DNA of 64,000 nucleotides from Nocardia sp. alder85J (GTDB taxonomy: Bacteria; Actinomycetota; Actinomycetes; Mycobacteriales; Mycobacteriaceae), in contig NZ_JAIUCZ020000001.1 of the NCBI RefSeq assembly GCF_020176955.2, positions 434,001-498,000 on the forward strand, written 5' to 3'. Positions 53,617 through 63,630 of the stretch are shown here, one piece after another. Each line of letters opens with the position of its first letter. Position 1 is the first letter of the stretch. Under the pieces are notes generated by a model, which was not told the DNA's origin, made no database searches, and was given only the letters and a program-made list of their open reading frames with translations. The translations under genes were made by a program, and so were the position numbers.

Positions 53617-54188
53617 GCCGGGGGTCCGGGCGGATAGCCTGGAAGGTGACGGCACAACGCGCGAGCCTGGGGGTGATGCTGATGGTGAGCGTCACGACGC
53701 TGGCGAGTGCGTGCGGCAGCGGCGACACCGGATCGGCGACGCCCTCGCCCTCGACCACCACCCGGCAACTGGCGGCGGTGCCGGCCCCGGATCCGAGCAC
53801 CTCGGACGGGGTGGCGGTGGCGGCGCTGCGCGAGGTCTACACGTGGTACCCGGCGACGGAGGCCCCGGGTGCGTCGCTGGGCCGGGCTCGGAAGTGGCTG
53901 GGGCCGAGTCTGATCCGTACCCTGGATACACCACCCACGGGCATCGAGACACCGAAGCCGTCGTTGCAGTGGGCGGATTGGGGCGCCGCGGGCGCGCACG
54001 TGGAGGCGTTCACGTTCGCGTCGGGGGAGAAGGCGCCTACCACCGATCCGGACCACGAGCAGTACAAGATCGGGATCGAACAGACCGTCGTCTATCCGGA
54101 CGGGCGGCGCGAGCCGTTACCGCCGGCGACGGTCATCGCCACCGTCGTCCACACCGCGGACGGCTGGCGGCTGGACGGATTCCGTTGA
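53613..54188 (+). CDS. Secretion-cluster lipoprotein
   Basis: 191 aa. Signal peptide with lipobox LASAC (lipidated Cys about 34) and a Ser/Thr-rich spacer. The folded part (about 60-191) has ALREVYTWYPATEAPGASLGRARKWLG and ends in ATVVHTADGWRLDGF, resembling NTF2-like/VirB8-type lipoprotein domains. It may anchor part of the complex at the outer side of the membrane. Its GTG overlaps the hydrolase stop. Confidence 0.65.
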   Translation: MSRGSGRIAWKVTAQRASLGVMLMVSVTTLASACGSGDTGSATPSPSTTTRQLAAVPAPDPSTSDGVAVAALREVYTWYPATEAPGASLGRARKWLGPSLIRTLDTPPTGIETPKPSLQWADWGAAGAHVEAFTFASGEKAPTTDPDHEQYKIGIEQTVVYPDGRREPLPPATVIATVVHTADGWRLDGFR

Positions 54189-54200
54189 GCGGCAAGAACA

Positions 54201-54206
54201 TATAAT
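54201..54206 (+). promoter_or_regulatory. Perfect -10 element before the coupling protein gene
   Basis: TATAAT lies in the 41-bp gap between the lipoprotein and virD4-like genes and is followed at 54219 by AGGAGG, a strong ribosome binding site. No clear -35 was found. It suggests an internal promoter. Confidence 0.45.
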
Positions 54207-54229
54207 TCGGTCACCACAGGAGGTTCCAG

Positions 54230-56119
54230 ATGGCGAAGAAGGTGACGGACCCGGCCATCCCGGGCCCCGACCACCAGCTGATCATGGTGTACATCGGGTT
54301 CGCCACGCTGGGCACGCTGTGGGTGGCACTACAACTCGGCAATCTGCTGGCGGTGACCAAGCAGCACATCCCCGTCAACCCGATCGCCATCGTGATCGGG
54401 CTGGTCAAGGGGCAGATACACTGGCCGCTGGCCTCCACCGCGATCGTGCTGCTGGTGATCGCCGCCTACGTGGCGTACCGGATCTACAAGCAGGAGAAGA
54501 AGAAGCGGGCCGGCAAGGGCAAACTCGCCATCGACGACAAGGCCCAGCACATGGGCAACGGCGGCGCGATCGCCGCGCTCACCGAGGCCGGGGTGCGGGA
54601 GAAGGCGGTCCAGCTCGGCCAGACCCTCGGCGAGGACGACGAGCCGGGCGTGCCGATCGGTATCTCGGTGGCCGACGGCTGCATGATCTACGGCTCCTAC
54701 GAGGATCTCCAGATCGACATCTGGGGGCCGCGGCAGGGCAAGTCGACCTCGCGGGTGATCCCGGCGATTCTCTCCGCGATCGGCCCGGTGCTGGTCACCT
54801 CGAACAAGCGCGACGTGGTCGACGCGACCCGGGATGTGCGGGAGGCCAAGGGATCTCCGGTGTTCGTCTTCGACCCGACCGGCGTCGCGAACGAGGAGCC
54901 GCGCTGGTACTGGGATCCGCTGGCCTGGGTCGACCCGCGGCACGAGGGCGCGGAGATGCGCGCGGCGCGGCTGGCGGGCCATTTCGCCGACGGCGACAGT
55001 GGATCCGACGCGCGCGACTCGTTCTTCGATCCGGAGGCCGAGGATCTGCTGGCCGGTCTGTTCCTCGCGGCGGCCATGTACGGCAAGCCGATCACCCAGG
55101 TCTGGGAGTGGGTCACCAATCCGCTGAATCCGGAGCCGGTCGAGGTGTTGCGCGCCGCCGGTGACCATTTCGGTCTCAGCGCCTCCGGTCTGTCGGCGCA
55201 GTACAACGTCGATCCCCGCACCCGCAGTGGTATTTTCGGCACCGCCAAGAAGATGGTGCGCTGCCTGAAGCTGTCCAATGTGCACAACTGGGTGCAGCCG
55301 GGCACCACGCAGCTGCGCGACGGCGGTACGGTCACCCGGATCCCGTTCGACGAGTTGAACTTCATCGAGGACAACGGCACCCTCTACAGCCTGTCGCTGG
55401 AGGGCCGCGGTTCGGCGGGGCCGCTGGTCTCCGCGCTGACCGAGGCCATCATCGACGTGGCGATGCGCCGCGCCTCGCGGTCCTACGGCGGCCGGCTGCC
55501 GGTCCCGCTGCTGGCGGTGCTGGACGAGGCCGCGAACGTGGTGCGCTGGAAGGATCTGCCGAAGCAGTACAGCCACTTCGGTTCTCGCGGCATCGTGGTC
55601 ATGACGGTGTTGCAGTCGTGGGCGCAGGGCGTGCGCTGCTGGGGCGAGGCCGGCATGGAGGCGCTGTGGTCGGCGGCCAACATCAAGGTCATCGGCAGCG
55701 GTATCGACGACACCCAGTTCCTGGCCGAGCGGTCCGAGGCGATCGGCGACTACGAGGTCATCTCGCAGTCGATGTCGGAGTCCAAGGGCGGCAAGAGCTA
55801 TTCCCGGTCGCTGAGCTCCTCGCGCACCTTCAACGTGAACGCGCTGATCACGTTGCCGCGCGGGCGGGTCATCGTGTTCACCTCGGGTGCGCCGGCGGTG
55901 CTGGTGCGGACCGTGCCGTGGTGGGAGGGGGAGTACGCCGAGGCCGTGCGCCGCTCGATCGAACGGCACAATCCGGCCCGGCGCACCGATATGAACGATC
56001 TGATCGCGCAGCGGGAACTGATCACGGCCAGCAGCACGGAGGAGCCCGGCGCTCCCGCCGAGCCCTACTACGGTCAGCCGCAGCATTCCGGACAACCCGA
56101 GGAGGTCCGGCCCCTGTGA
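54230..56119 (+). CDS. VirD4/TraG-type coupling ATPase
   Basis: 629 aa. Two N-terminal membrane helices (about 18-42 and 65-85), then a soluble motor domain. Walker A is IWGPRQGKST with K171; Walker B is LLAVLDEAANV with D432-E433. VTSNKRDVVDATRD and VFDPTGVANEEPRWYWDPL are coupling-protein signatures. It should bring substrates (DNA or protein) to the channel. Its presence indicates that the apparatus transports a cargo rather than only forming a pilus. The stop overlaps the next start (GTGA). Confidence 0.9.
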   Translation: MAKKVTDPAIPGPDHQLIMVYIGFATLGTLWVALQLGNLLAVTKQHIPVNPIAIVIGLVKGQIHWPLASTAIVLLVIAAYVAYRIYKQEKKKRAGKGKLAIDDKAQHMGNGGAIAALTEAGVREKAVQLGQTLGEDDEPGVPIGISVADGCMIYGSYEDLQIDIWGPRQGKSTSRVIPAILSAIGPVLVTSNKRDVVDATRDVREAKGSPVFVFDPTGVANEEPRWYWDPLAWVDPRHEGAEMRAARLAGHFADGDSGSDARDSFFDPEAEDLLAGLFLAAAMYGKPITQVWEWVTNPLNPEPVEVLRAAGDHFGLSASGLSAQYNVDPRTRSGIFGTAKKMVRCLKLSNVHNWVQPGTTQLRDGGTVTRIPFDELNFIEDNGTLYSLSLEGRGSAGPLVSALTEAIIDVAMRRASRSYGGRLPVPLLAVLDEAANVVRWKDLPKQYSHFGSRGIVVMTVLQSWAQGVRCWGEAGMEALWSAANIKVIGSGIDDTQFLAERSEAIGDYEVISQSMSESKGGKSYSRSLSSSRTFNVNALITLPRGRVIVFTSGAPAVLVRTVPWWEGEYAEAVRRSIERHNPARRTDMNDLIAQRELITASSTEEPGAPAEPYYGQPQHSGQPEEVRPL

Positions 56120-56898
56120 CCGAGCCGGAACAGCCCACCTACTATCCGAGCGTCGCGGCGTTCGTCGAGAACTATCTGATCCACATCTATCAGCGTCAGG
56201 TCACCGATACCACCGATGCGGTCTGGTGCCCCGAGTGGTGGAAGCACACCGAGGCGGTCATCCGGCTGGAGACGCTGTGGCGGGCGTGGGAGTACTTCCG
56301 CCGAAATCCGCGGACGGGGTTGAGCAACTGGTTCCTGGACCATGCCGACCGGCACATGGCCAAACTCTTCGATCCGTCCGGTCCGTTCAAGTACTGCGGT
56401 GTCCGCAACGGACATCAGGAGTTGTTGTCGCCGTTGATCCTGACGCAGCCGCCGAAGGGGATGTTCCAGAACGTCGACACCCCCGGCACGGCGTACCAGT
56501 CGGTGGTCGAATTCGTCGAGAACTATCTCAGCCTGCTGTACCAGCGCCAGGTCAGCGACACCACCGATACCGTGTGGTGCCCGTCGTGGTGGGAGCACAC
56601 GGAGGCCGTCGCGCGGTTGGACGCGTCGTGGCGGGCGTGGGAGTACTACCGGCGGGAGGCCGACACCGGGCTGAGCCGGTGGTTCATCGAACATGCCGAT
56701 CCGCACATGGCAGTGCTGATGGATCCGCGTGGACCGTTCCGGTTCTGCGGTGTGCGCCAAGGGCACAAGGCGCTGCTGGGGCCGTTGCCGACCACGGTCG
56801 CGCAGCCGGAGATGTTCGCCGATGTGGACGATCCGGAGCGCTATGTGCCCGATTCGGACGTCTCGGACGTCTCGGAGCAGCTCCGGGGCGGCGACTGA
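56116..56898 (+). CDS. Protein with two tandem DUF4913 domains
   Basis: 260 aa. Two similar blocks (about 9-112 and 126-229, offset 117 residues) each carry FVENYL, VWCP-x-WW-x-HTEA, LWRAWEYFRR-like helix and HAD-x-HM, and CGVR-x-GH. DUF4913 is known from actinobacterial plasmids and type IV-like clusters; the function is unknown. The duplication keeps Trp, Cys and His residues in both copies, so both are probably functional. An acidic tail follows. It ends the cluster and overlaps the coupling protein stop by four bases. Confidence 0.75.
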   Translation: MTEPEQPTYYPSVAAFVENYLIHIYQRQVTDTTDAVWCPEWWKHTEAVIRLETLWRAWEYFRRNPRTGLSNWFLDHADRHMAKLFDPSGPFKYCGVRNGHQELLSPLILTQPPKGMFQNVDTPGTAYQSVVEFVENYLSLLYQRQVSDTTDTVWCPSWWEHTEAVARLDASWRAWEYYRREADTGLSRWFIEHADPHMAVLMDPRGPFRFCGVRQGHKALLGPLPTTVAQPEMFADVDDPERYVPDSDVSDVSEQLRGGD

Positions 56899-57053
56899 GC
56901 CGCTCCGCGGGAGAGGTGCGCCGCGCCGCTGTGCGACGCGCGGTCGTCACCGAAAGCCGCTGTGCGACAGCGGCGATCGTGCCGCCTCCCGGTCGCTCGC
57001 CGCGATCGGACGGGTGGGTATCCGTGGCGGAACCCACCCGCGGTGACCGGATG

Positions 57054-57620
57054 TCAGCGGCTGCGTTCGAGTCCGCGCTGCCGGGCGAGTTCCTGCTGTT
57101 CGCGCAACCGCTTGGCCAGCCGGTCGTTGTCGTCGGGAACCGAGCGGACGGCCTCCGAAGCCGGTTGTGCCTGACCGACTTCCATCAGCATCCGGATCGC
57201 GCGCAACTCGGGGGCCACACCGATCTTGGTGAGATGTGCCGCCAGGGCCGTACGGCGCTCGGCGGAGTCGTATCGGATGGTCGGGCTGGTGGCCGCGGCG
57301 GCGTGCGCCTCGCTGCGGGCGGCACTGGCCGTGGCCGCGAACTGATCGCGTTCCAGTGAGACGCCGCCCTTCTCGAGCGGCGGGCGGTCGAGCATCCGGG
57401 TGAGTTCCTGGTTGCGCGGGTCCTTCGCCTTGGCCTCGCGGGCCTCGCGCAAGCCGAGTTCCTTGGCATCCTTGACACGCTGCTCGGTGATTTTGACGCG
57501 GGCTTCGGCTTCCTTCTGGCCCCGTTCGCGAGTGCGCAGCGCAACCAGAGTCGCAAGCGATAACATTTGCTTCATCAGCGCCGCGGTTTCGCGGCCGATG
57601 TCGTCGAGTTCCTCGGCCAT
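57054..57620 (-). CDS. Coiled-coil protein of unknown function
   Basis: 188 aa from ATG 57620 (GGAGCAGG upstream). MAEELDDIGRETAALMKQM is followed by a highly charged helix (about 30-75: EARVKITEQRVKDAKELGLREAREAK) and a second helical half ending in DDNDRLAKRLREQQELARQRG. No membrane segment. It is convergent with the secretion cluster. Regular heptads and basic charge suggest a DNA- or partner-binding accessory protein; I recognise no family. Confidence 0.6.
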   Translation of the reverse strand: MAEELDDIGRETAALMKQMLSLATLVALRTRERGQKEAEARVKITEQRVKDAKELGLREAREAKAKDPRNQELTRMLDRPPLEKGGVSLERDQFAATASAARSEAHAAAATSPTIRYDSAERRTALAAHLTKIGVAPELRAIRMLMEVGQAQPASEAVRSVPDDNDRLAKRLREQQELARQRGLERSR

Positions 57621-57980
57621 TGCCTGCTCCCCGATGTTGCAGTGAACACTATGGATGATTGTGGTGCTTTGTCGCGGGCACCGCCACACGAACGGTGGTT
57701 CGCATACGGTCTCCGCAGCCTGCAAACGTGGACACCGGGAGGACCGGTGCGGGGGTGGCCCTGCCGTGCGGGATGGGTCACCACGCCGCGTAGTACTCCG
57801 TTATACGAGGTTACAGCGGGAACGGAGGTGATCCTTACTCGAACCGTGCAACAAAAGCATATAACTCACATTTCCGGCGTATCGGACGATGCGCAGGATC
57901 TTCTCCGGCATCAGGATGCCGCAACCGAAGGTGCTGTGGCCAGCACCACCGGGCATGTCGGGCGAACACGTCGGGAAGTC
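57621..57980. other. Noncoding region upstream of the coiled-coil gene
   Basis: About 360 bp without a gene. It includes a TATAAC on the minus strand (57800-57805) that could be the -10 of the coiled-coil gene, and an AT-richer part at about 57850-57875. Confidence 0.4.
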
Positions 57981-57982
57981 GC

Positions 57983-58013
57983 GAGCGGCCCGGTGCGTCG
58001 CACCGGGCCGCTC
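57983..58013. terminator. Terminator hairpin after ppiB
   Basis: GAGCGGCCCGGTG (57983-57995) pairs perfectly with CACCGGGCCGCTC (58001-58013) across a 5-nt loop, 20 bp beyond the ppiB stop. Confidence 0.7.
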
Positions 58014-58032
58014 ACGCGAAAACCGTACCGGG

Positions 58033-58902
58033 TCAGCCGATTCGGGCGGTATTGAAGGTGACCGGCAGGTTCGGTTTGCCGCCACCGGCGGTGGTCGCCA
58101 GCGACTCGTCGTCACCGCCGGCGGCGATCTTGTCGAGGGTCGTCAGGCCCGCGGCGTCGACGGTGCCGAAGATGGTGTACTGCGGCGGCAGTTTCGAATC
58201 ACCGAACATCAGGAAGAACTGACTGCCGTTGGTGTCGGGCCCGGCGTTGGCCATCGCGACCACGCCGCGCTGATAGGTGACGGGCTGCTTGGCCGCCGGA
58301 TCGCCCGGTGCGTACTGGTCGGTGGGGTACTCGTTCGCGAACGAATAGCCCGGCCCGCCTTTACCGGTGCCGCTCGGATCGCCGCACTGCAACATCTTCA
58401 GGCCCTGGGTGCTCAACCGGTGGCAGGGAGCGCCGTTGTAGAAGCCCTGTTGCACCAGGCTCTCGAAGCTGTTCACCGTGCACGGCGAGGCGGCGGCGTT
58501 CAGCGTGATACCGATCGGGCCCTGGCTCGAGTCGATGCTCACCTTCGGTGAATCCTGCGTGGACACCTCGGTCTTCGCGGGTTTCGTGGCCGGCTTCGCG
58601 GCATCGCCGCCGTCGGCGTAAGTGCAGGAGACCGTCGCGGCCTTGGGCTTGGGTGCGGGTGGCGGTGCGATCTCCGGCGTGCTGGACAGCGACGCATCCG
58701 GAGTGGCCGAGGCGGTGGACTTGTCGGTGTCACCCTTGGTCAGGAAGTAGATTCCGACGCCGGCCGCGATGACGACGACGACACCGAGTACCGATCCGGC
58801 GATGGTGAGCTGCTTGCGCCTGCGGGCGCGTTCGGCCTGCCGTTCCAGCCGTCGTTCCAGCTTCCTTTTCGCTGCCGCTCGTCGTTGCTCGTTGCTCGGC
58901 AC
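58033..58902 (-). CDS. ppiB: Membrane-anchored cyclophilin-type peptidyl-prolyl isomerase
   Basis: 289 aa. A basic N-terminus (about 1-31), one membrane helix (32-54), a Thr/Pro/Ala-rich spacer, then a cyclophilin domain (about 117-289). CHRLSTQGLKMLQCGDP, GTGKGGPGYSFANEY, RGVVAMANAGPDTNGSQFFLMFGD (about 213-236) and FGTVDAAGL give the active site with the conserved Arg. It catalyses proline isomerisation, here probably on exported proteins. Matches the ppiB near hisS in mycobacteria; the glyoxalase gene that lies between them there is absent. Confidence 0.93.
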   Translation of the reverse strand: MPSNEQRRAAAKRKLERRLERQAERARRRKQLTIAGSVLGVVVVIAAGVGIYFLTKGDTDKSTASATPDASLSSTPEIAPPPAPKPKAATVSCTYADGGDAAKPATKPAKTEVSTQDSPKVSIDSSQGPIGITLNAAASPCTVNSFESLVQQGFYNGAPCHRLSTQGLKMLQCGDPSGTGKGGPGYSFANEYPTDQYAPGDPAAKQPVTYQRGVVAMANAGPDTNGSQFFLMFGDSKLPPQYTIFGTVDAAGLTTLDKIAAGGDDESLATTAGGGKPNLPVTFNTARIG

Positions 58903-59065
58903 TACCGATCCCTTTCTCCTGTCGTGGCACCGGCGGTGCCACGTGCGGCGTCGCGGTCGCCGGCTCCGGCGTTAGAGTCTGCCATCACTTCCTGAGGAGA
59001 TCCGGAGACGGCACGCTCGGAACCGGTTGGACTTGGCGTGTCCCGGTAGGGGAGACTGGGCGATC

Positions 59066-60343
59066 GTGACCAAGACCAGCAGCTTCACCGCCCCGAAGGG
59101 TATCCCGGACTACCTGCCGCCCGCCTCCGCCGAGTTCGTCGCCGTGCGGGACGGGCTCGTGCACGCCGCGCGACTGGCCGGATACGGGCATGTGGAGCTG
59201 CCGATCTTCGAGGACACGGCCCTGTTCGCGCGCGGTGTCGGCGAGTCGACCGATGTGGTCACCAAGGAGATGTACACCTTCGCCGACCGCGGCGACCGCA
59301 GTGTCACGCTGCGCCCGGAAGGGACCGCCGGGGTGATGCGGGCGGTCATCGAACACGGCCTCGACCGGGGCCAGTTGCCGGTCAAGCTCTGCTATGCGGG
59401 GCCGTTCTTCCGCTACGAACGTCCGCAGGCGGGCCGGTACCGGCAGTTGCAGCAGGTCGGTGTGGAGGCCATCGGGGTCGACGATCCGGCGCTGGACGCC
59501 GAGGTGATCGCGGTCGCCGACGCCGGCTTCCGGTCGCTGGGCCTGGACGGGTTCCGGCTGGAGATCACCTCGCTCGGCGACGACAGCTGCCGCCCGCAGT
59601 ACCGGGAGTTGTTGCAGGAGTTCCTGTTCGCGCTGCCGCTGGACGAGGAGACCCGCCGCCGCGCCGAGATCAACCCGCTGCGCGTCCTCGACGACAAGCG
59701 GCCCGAGGTCAAGGAGCTGACCGCTGCCGCCCCGCTGATGATCGACCACCTCTCGGAATCGGCGAAGGCGCACTTCGAGCAGGTCCTGGGCCACCTCGAC
59801 GCGCTCGGCGTCCCGCACGTGGTGAATCCGCGCATGGTCCGCGGCCTGGACTACTACACCAAGACCACCTTCGAGTTCGTGCACGACGGGCTCGGCGCGC
59901 AGTCCGGCATCGGCGGCGGCGGCCGCTACGACGGGCTGATGGCCGAACTGGGCGGCCAGCCGCTGTCCGGTATCGGCTTCGGGCTCGGCGTCGACCGCAC
60001 CGTCCTGGCCCTGGCCGCGGAGGGCAGGAGCGCTCCCGGCCCGGCCCGGGTCGACGTGTTCGGGGTTTCGCTCGGCGACGCCGCGAAGCAGCGCCTGGTG
60101 GTGCTGGCGGGGCAGTTGCGGGCCGCCGGTGTCCGGGTCGACCTCGCCTACGGTGGTCGTGGCGTGAAGGGCGCGATGAAGGCCGCCGACCGTTCCGGGG
60201 CGGCCTTCGCGCTGGTCCTCGGCGATCGCGACCTCACCGAGGGCGAGATCGGCCTGAAGGATCTGGCCACCGGCGAGCAACGGCAGATCCCGATCGGCGA
60301 GGCGGTGACCGCGGTCGCGGCGGCGCTCGCGGCGGATCGGTAG
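59066..60343 (+). CDS. hisS: Histidyl-tRNA synthetase
   Basis: 425 aa. Class II synthetase: KGIPDYLP start, motif 1 [16 protein letters not shown], motif 2 [21 protein letters not shown], the histidine-binding [14 protein letters not shown], motif 3 [10 protein letters not shown], and the C-terminal anticodon domain ([10 protein letters not shown] onward). GTG 59066 gives the expected [12 protein letters not shown] and has GGGGAG upstream. Divergent from ppiB as in mycobacteria. Confidence 0.97.
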   Translation: MTKTSSFTAPKGIPDYLPPASAEFVAVRDGLVHAARLAGYGHVELPIFEDTALFARGVGESTDVVTKEMYTFADRGDRSVTLRPEGTAGVMRAVIEHGLDRGQLPVKLCYAGPFFRYERPQAGRYRQLQQVGVEAIGVDDPALDAEVIAVADAGFRSLGLDGFRLEITSLGDDSCRPQYRELLQEFLFALPLDEETRRRAEINPLRVLDDKRPEVKELTAAAPLMIDHLSESAKAHFEQVLGHLDALGVPHVVNPRMVRGLDYYTKTTFEFVHDGLGAQSGIGGGGRYDGLMAELGGQPLSGIGFGLGVDRTVLALAAEGRSAPGPARVDVFGVSLGDAAKQRLVVLAGQLRAAGVRVDLAYGGRGVKGAMKAADRSGAAFALVLGDRDLTEGEIGLKDLATGEQRQIPIGEAVTAVAAALAADR

Positions 60344-60361
60344 TACGGTCACTGGGCCACC

Positions 60362-60405
60362 AACTGTCGTGCCGCACTGAGTAATTCGGGTGCGGCACGG
60401 CAGTT
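60362..60405 (+). terminator. Terminator hairpin after hisS
   Basis: AACTGTCGTGCCGCAC (60362-60377) pairs with 60390-60405 (one G-U) across a 12-nt loop, 18 bp after the hisS stop. Confidence 0.65.
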
Positions 60406-60442
60406 GCCCCGGCTGTCGACCCGGAACGGACGAGTGGGACGC

Positions 60443-61087
60443 GTGACCGACGAACCGAAACCCGAGCCGCCGCAACCGATCGGCCTGGATCTCATCGCCC
60501 CCGAGATGTACGCGCCGATGCTGCGGCGGCTGACGCTGGCCGCGCTCGGCATCGGCGTCGCGGTGGGCCTGCTGCTGGCGCTGGCGGTGTGGTGGCCGAT
60601 CGCGGTCGTCGCGGCCGTGGTCCTCGGCGCACCCACGACGCTGTACGCGCTGTCGGTGCAACGGCGGCGGATCTGGCTGGTGGGCACCGTTATTCGGGCG
60701 CGCACCGTCTTCGGGCGGCGGCAGCTGGACGTGGCCGCCGCCACCGGCGTGGAGATCCTGGTCTTCCCGGGCCGGCTGTCGCGAATAGTGTTGCGCGTCA
60801 CCGCCGGTGGCGCCCGGCAGGTGGTGCCGCTGGCCATGTACACCGACGCGGGCAGCGGCCGGGAACTGCACCTGCTGGGCCTGCGCCGGCTGGCCGACGC
60901 GCTGGCGGCCAGCAACCTCGCGGCGGCGCTCGCGGTATCGGGCATGCTGGTCGGGCAGTTGCGTGCGGAGGCCCGCGACGCCGTACTGGACGACCGTCCG
61001 CTGTTCCGGGCGGTGCAACTGGTCCGCACCCGCGACAGCGTGCAACCGGTGGTGCTCAGCGACCGGGAGATCGCGACACTGGGGTGA
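60443..61087 (+). CDS. Conserved two-helix membrane protein
   Basis: 214 aa from GTG 60443. Two close membrane helices (about 33-55 and 57-72) follow a Pro-rich N-terminus. The soluble part has VEILVFPGRLSRIVLRVTAGGARQVVPLAMY (about 100-130) and ELHLLGLRRLADALAASNLAAAL. It looks like a conserved actinobacterial membrane protein found near hisS; function unknown. The 254-bp gap after it is AT-rich in its first half and probably holds the mdh promoter. Confidence 0.65.
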   Translation: MTDEPKPEPPQPIGLDLIAPEMYAPMLRRLTLAALGIGVAVGLLLALAVWWPIAVVAAVVLGAPTTLYALSVQRRRIWLVGTVIRARTVFGRRQLDVAAATGVEILVFPGRLSRIVLRVTAGGARQVVPLAMYTDAGSGRELHLLGLRRLADALAASNLAAALAVSGMLVGQLRAEARDAVLDDRPLFRAVQLVRTRDSVQPVVLSDREIATLG

Positions 61088-61227
61088 GGCGCGGCCCGCC
61101 GAGATATCGATTCGGTAACGCCAAATGTGGCACGCATCAACATAATTCGCCGATTTTCGCCCGATTTGCCCCATTGTCGCGGGCGGTGGGTGTCTTCTTG
61201 CTCACTGGGTGCCGTGTCTCGCGGTGA

Positions 61228-62349
<1,122 letters not shown>

Positions 62350-62358
62350 CCGGCAGTG

Positions 62359-62395
62359 GCCCGCCCGGTTCGGCGACTGCGCGAGCCGGGCGGGC
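62359..62395. terminator. Bidirectional terminator hairpin
   Basis: GCCCGCCCGGTTCG (62359-62372) pairs with CGAGCCGGGCGGGC (62382-62395), one G-U, 9-nt loop. It separates the convergent mdh and oxidoreductase genes. Confidence 0.7.
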
Positions 62396-62401
62396 GGCGC
62401 G

Positions 62402-63271
62402 TCAGCACGTGCCGATGACGGACTCGCCGTACCGCTCCAGATGGGCGATCTTCTTGGCCAGCGGTTCGGTGTCCGGACCGGCCACGTACGGATACCGGAA
62501 CCCGACGATCACATCGGTGACGCCCTTGTCCTCCAGCCGCTTGATGCCGTCGGTCGTGTAGCCGTCCAGCGAGGCGACGTGGATCTCGAACGGCAGGGTG
62601 CTCTCGCGCTCCGGCAGCAGTTCGGTGAGGCGCGCGAGCATGCGATCGAGATCGGCGGGATCGCCGCCGGCGTGCATCCAGCCGTCACCGAGCCGGGCCG
62701 CACGGCGCAGCGCCGCATCGCTGTGGCCGCCGATCAGGATCGGCACCGGCTCCGTCGGGGCGGGCGTGATCTTGATCTTGGCGAAGTCGTAGAACTCGCC
62801 GTGGTACTCGAAGTAGTCGCCGCTGCACAGCCCCCGCACCACCTCGATGCACTCGTCCATGCGCTTGCCGCGCTTGGCGAACGGCACCCCCATGATCTCG
62901 AAATCCTCCGGCCACGGGCTGATGCCCACCCCCAGCCCGAACCGATTGCCGCTCAGATACGCCAGCGAGGCGGTCTGCTTCGCCACGAGCACCGGCGGCC
63001 GGATCGGCAGCTTGATCACGAACGGCGTGAACCGCAGCCGGGTCGTCGCGGCCGCGAGCGCGGCGGACAGCACGAACGCCTCGATGAACGGCTTCCCGTC
63101 GAGGAACTCCCGCGACCCGTCCGGCGTGTACGGATAGGTGGAATCCGACTCGGCCGGATAGGCGATGCTGTCGGCGATCGACATGCTGTGGAACCCGGCG
63201 GCCTCGGCGGCCTGAGCCAGCGGAATGTAGTGCGCGGGATCCGTCATCGCCTCCGCGTAGGTGAAGCGCAT
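62402..63271 (-). CDS. LLM class F420-dependent oxidoreductase
   Basis: 289 aa, a luciferase-like TIM barrel of the F420-dependent TIGR03619-like group. LAQAAEAAGFHSMSIADS, TTRLRFTPFVIKLPIRPPVLVAKQTASLAYLS (about residues 76-107), RFGLGVGISPWPEDFEIMG and VPILIGGHSDAALRRAARLGDGW are its conserved segments. It uses F420 to oxidise or reduce an organic substrate. A KstR-like operator 27 bp upstream of the start suggests a role in sterol or lipid catabolism. Confidence 0.92.
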   Translation of the reverse strand: MRFTYAEAMTDPAHYIPLAQAAEAAGFHSMSIADSIAYPAESDSTYPYTPDGSREFLDGKPFIEAFVLSAALAAATTRLRFTPFVIKLPIRPPVLVAKQTASLAYLSGNRFGLGVGISPWPEDFEIMGVPFAKRGKRMDECIEVVRGLCSGDYFEYHGEFYDFAKIKITPAPTEPVPILIGGHSDAALRRAARLGDGWMHAGGDPADLDRMLARLTELLPERESTLPFEIHVASLDGYTTDGIKRLEDKGVTDVIVGFRYPYVAGPDTEPLAKKIAHLERYGESVIGTC

Positions 63272-63297
63272 CGGTGCAGTCCTCTCGAAATCGCGAA

Positions 63298-63317
63298 AAC
63301 TAGAACAGATTCTAGTT
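63298..63317. promoter_or_regulatory. KstR-like operator
   Basis: AACTAGAACAGATTCTAGTT is an 8-bp inverted repeat with a 4-nt spacer, and matches the KstR consensus T-N2-AAC-N2-GTT-N2-A in all but one base. It lies 27 bp upstream of the oxidoreductase start. Confidence 0.7.
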
Positions 63318-63630
63318 CTTCCCGCGATGCTAACCCCAGACCTCCCCCCTCGACATCATTTCCGCGACCGGGACGTGCGGAAGTATCGGCAGTCCACCCG
63401 GACGCGGGTCTGATCGAGAGCCTCGGAACGTGTACCAGTAACGTGGTGCCGAGCCGCCGCTCACCGGCCATCGCGACCGGGTTGTCCGTCCGGCTCGGGT
63501 GACAGACCGAAGGGGGGCCGCCGTGGGTTCAGCGTGCGCATTCGCTCGATGGCACTGTGGTGCCGAGGTCCGTGTGCCCGGGACGTGCCCGGTCGGATGG
63601 TTGCGCCGAGTCTCGTTGCCGCCCTGCGGT
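63318..63630. other. Noncoding region
   Basis: I see no gene, terminator or regulatory motif here that I can support. Confidence 0.5.
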
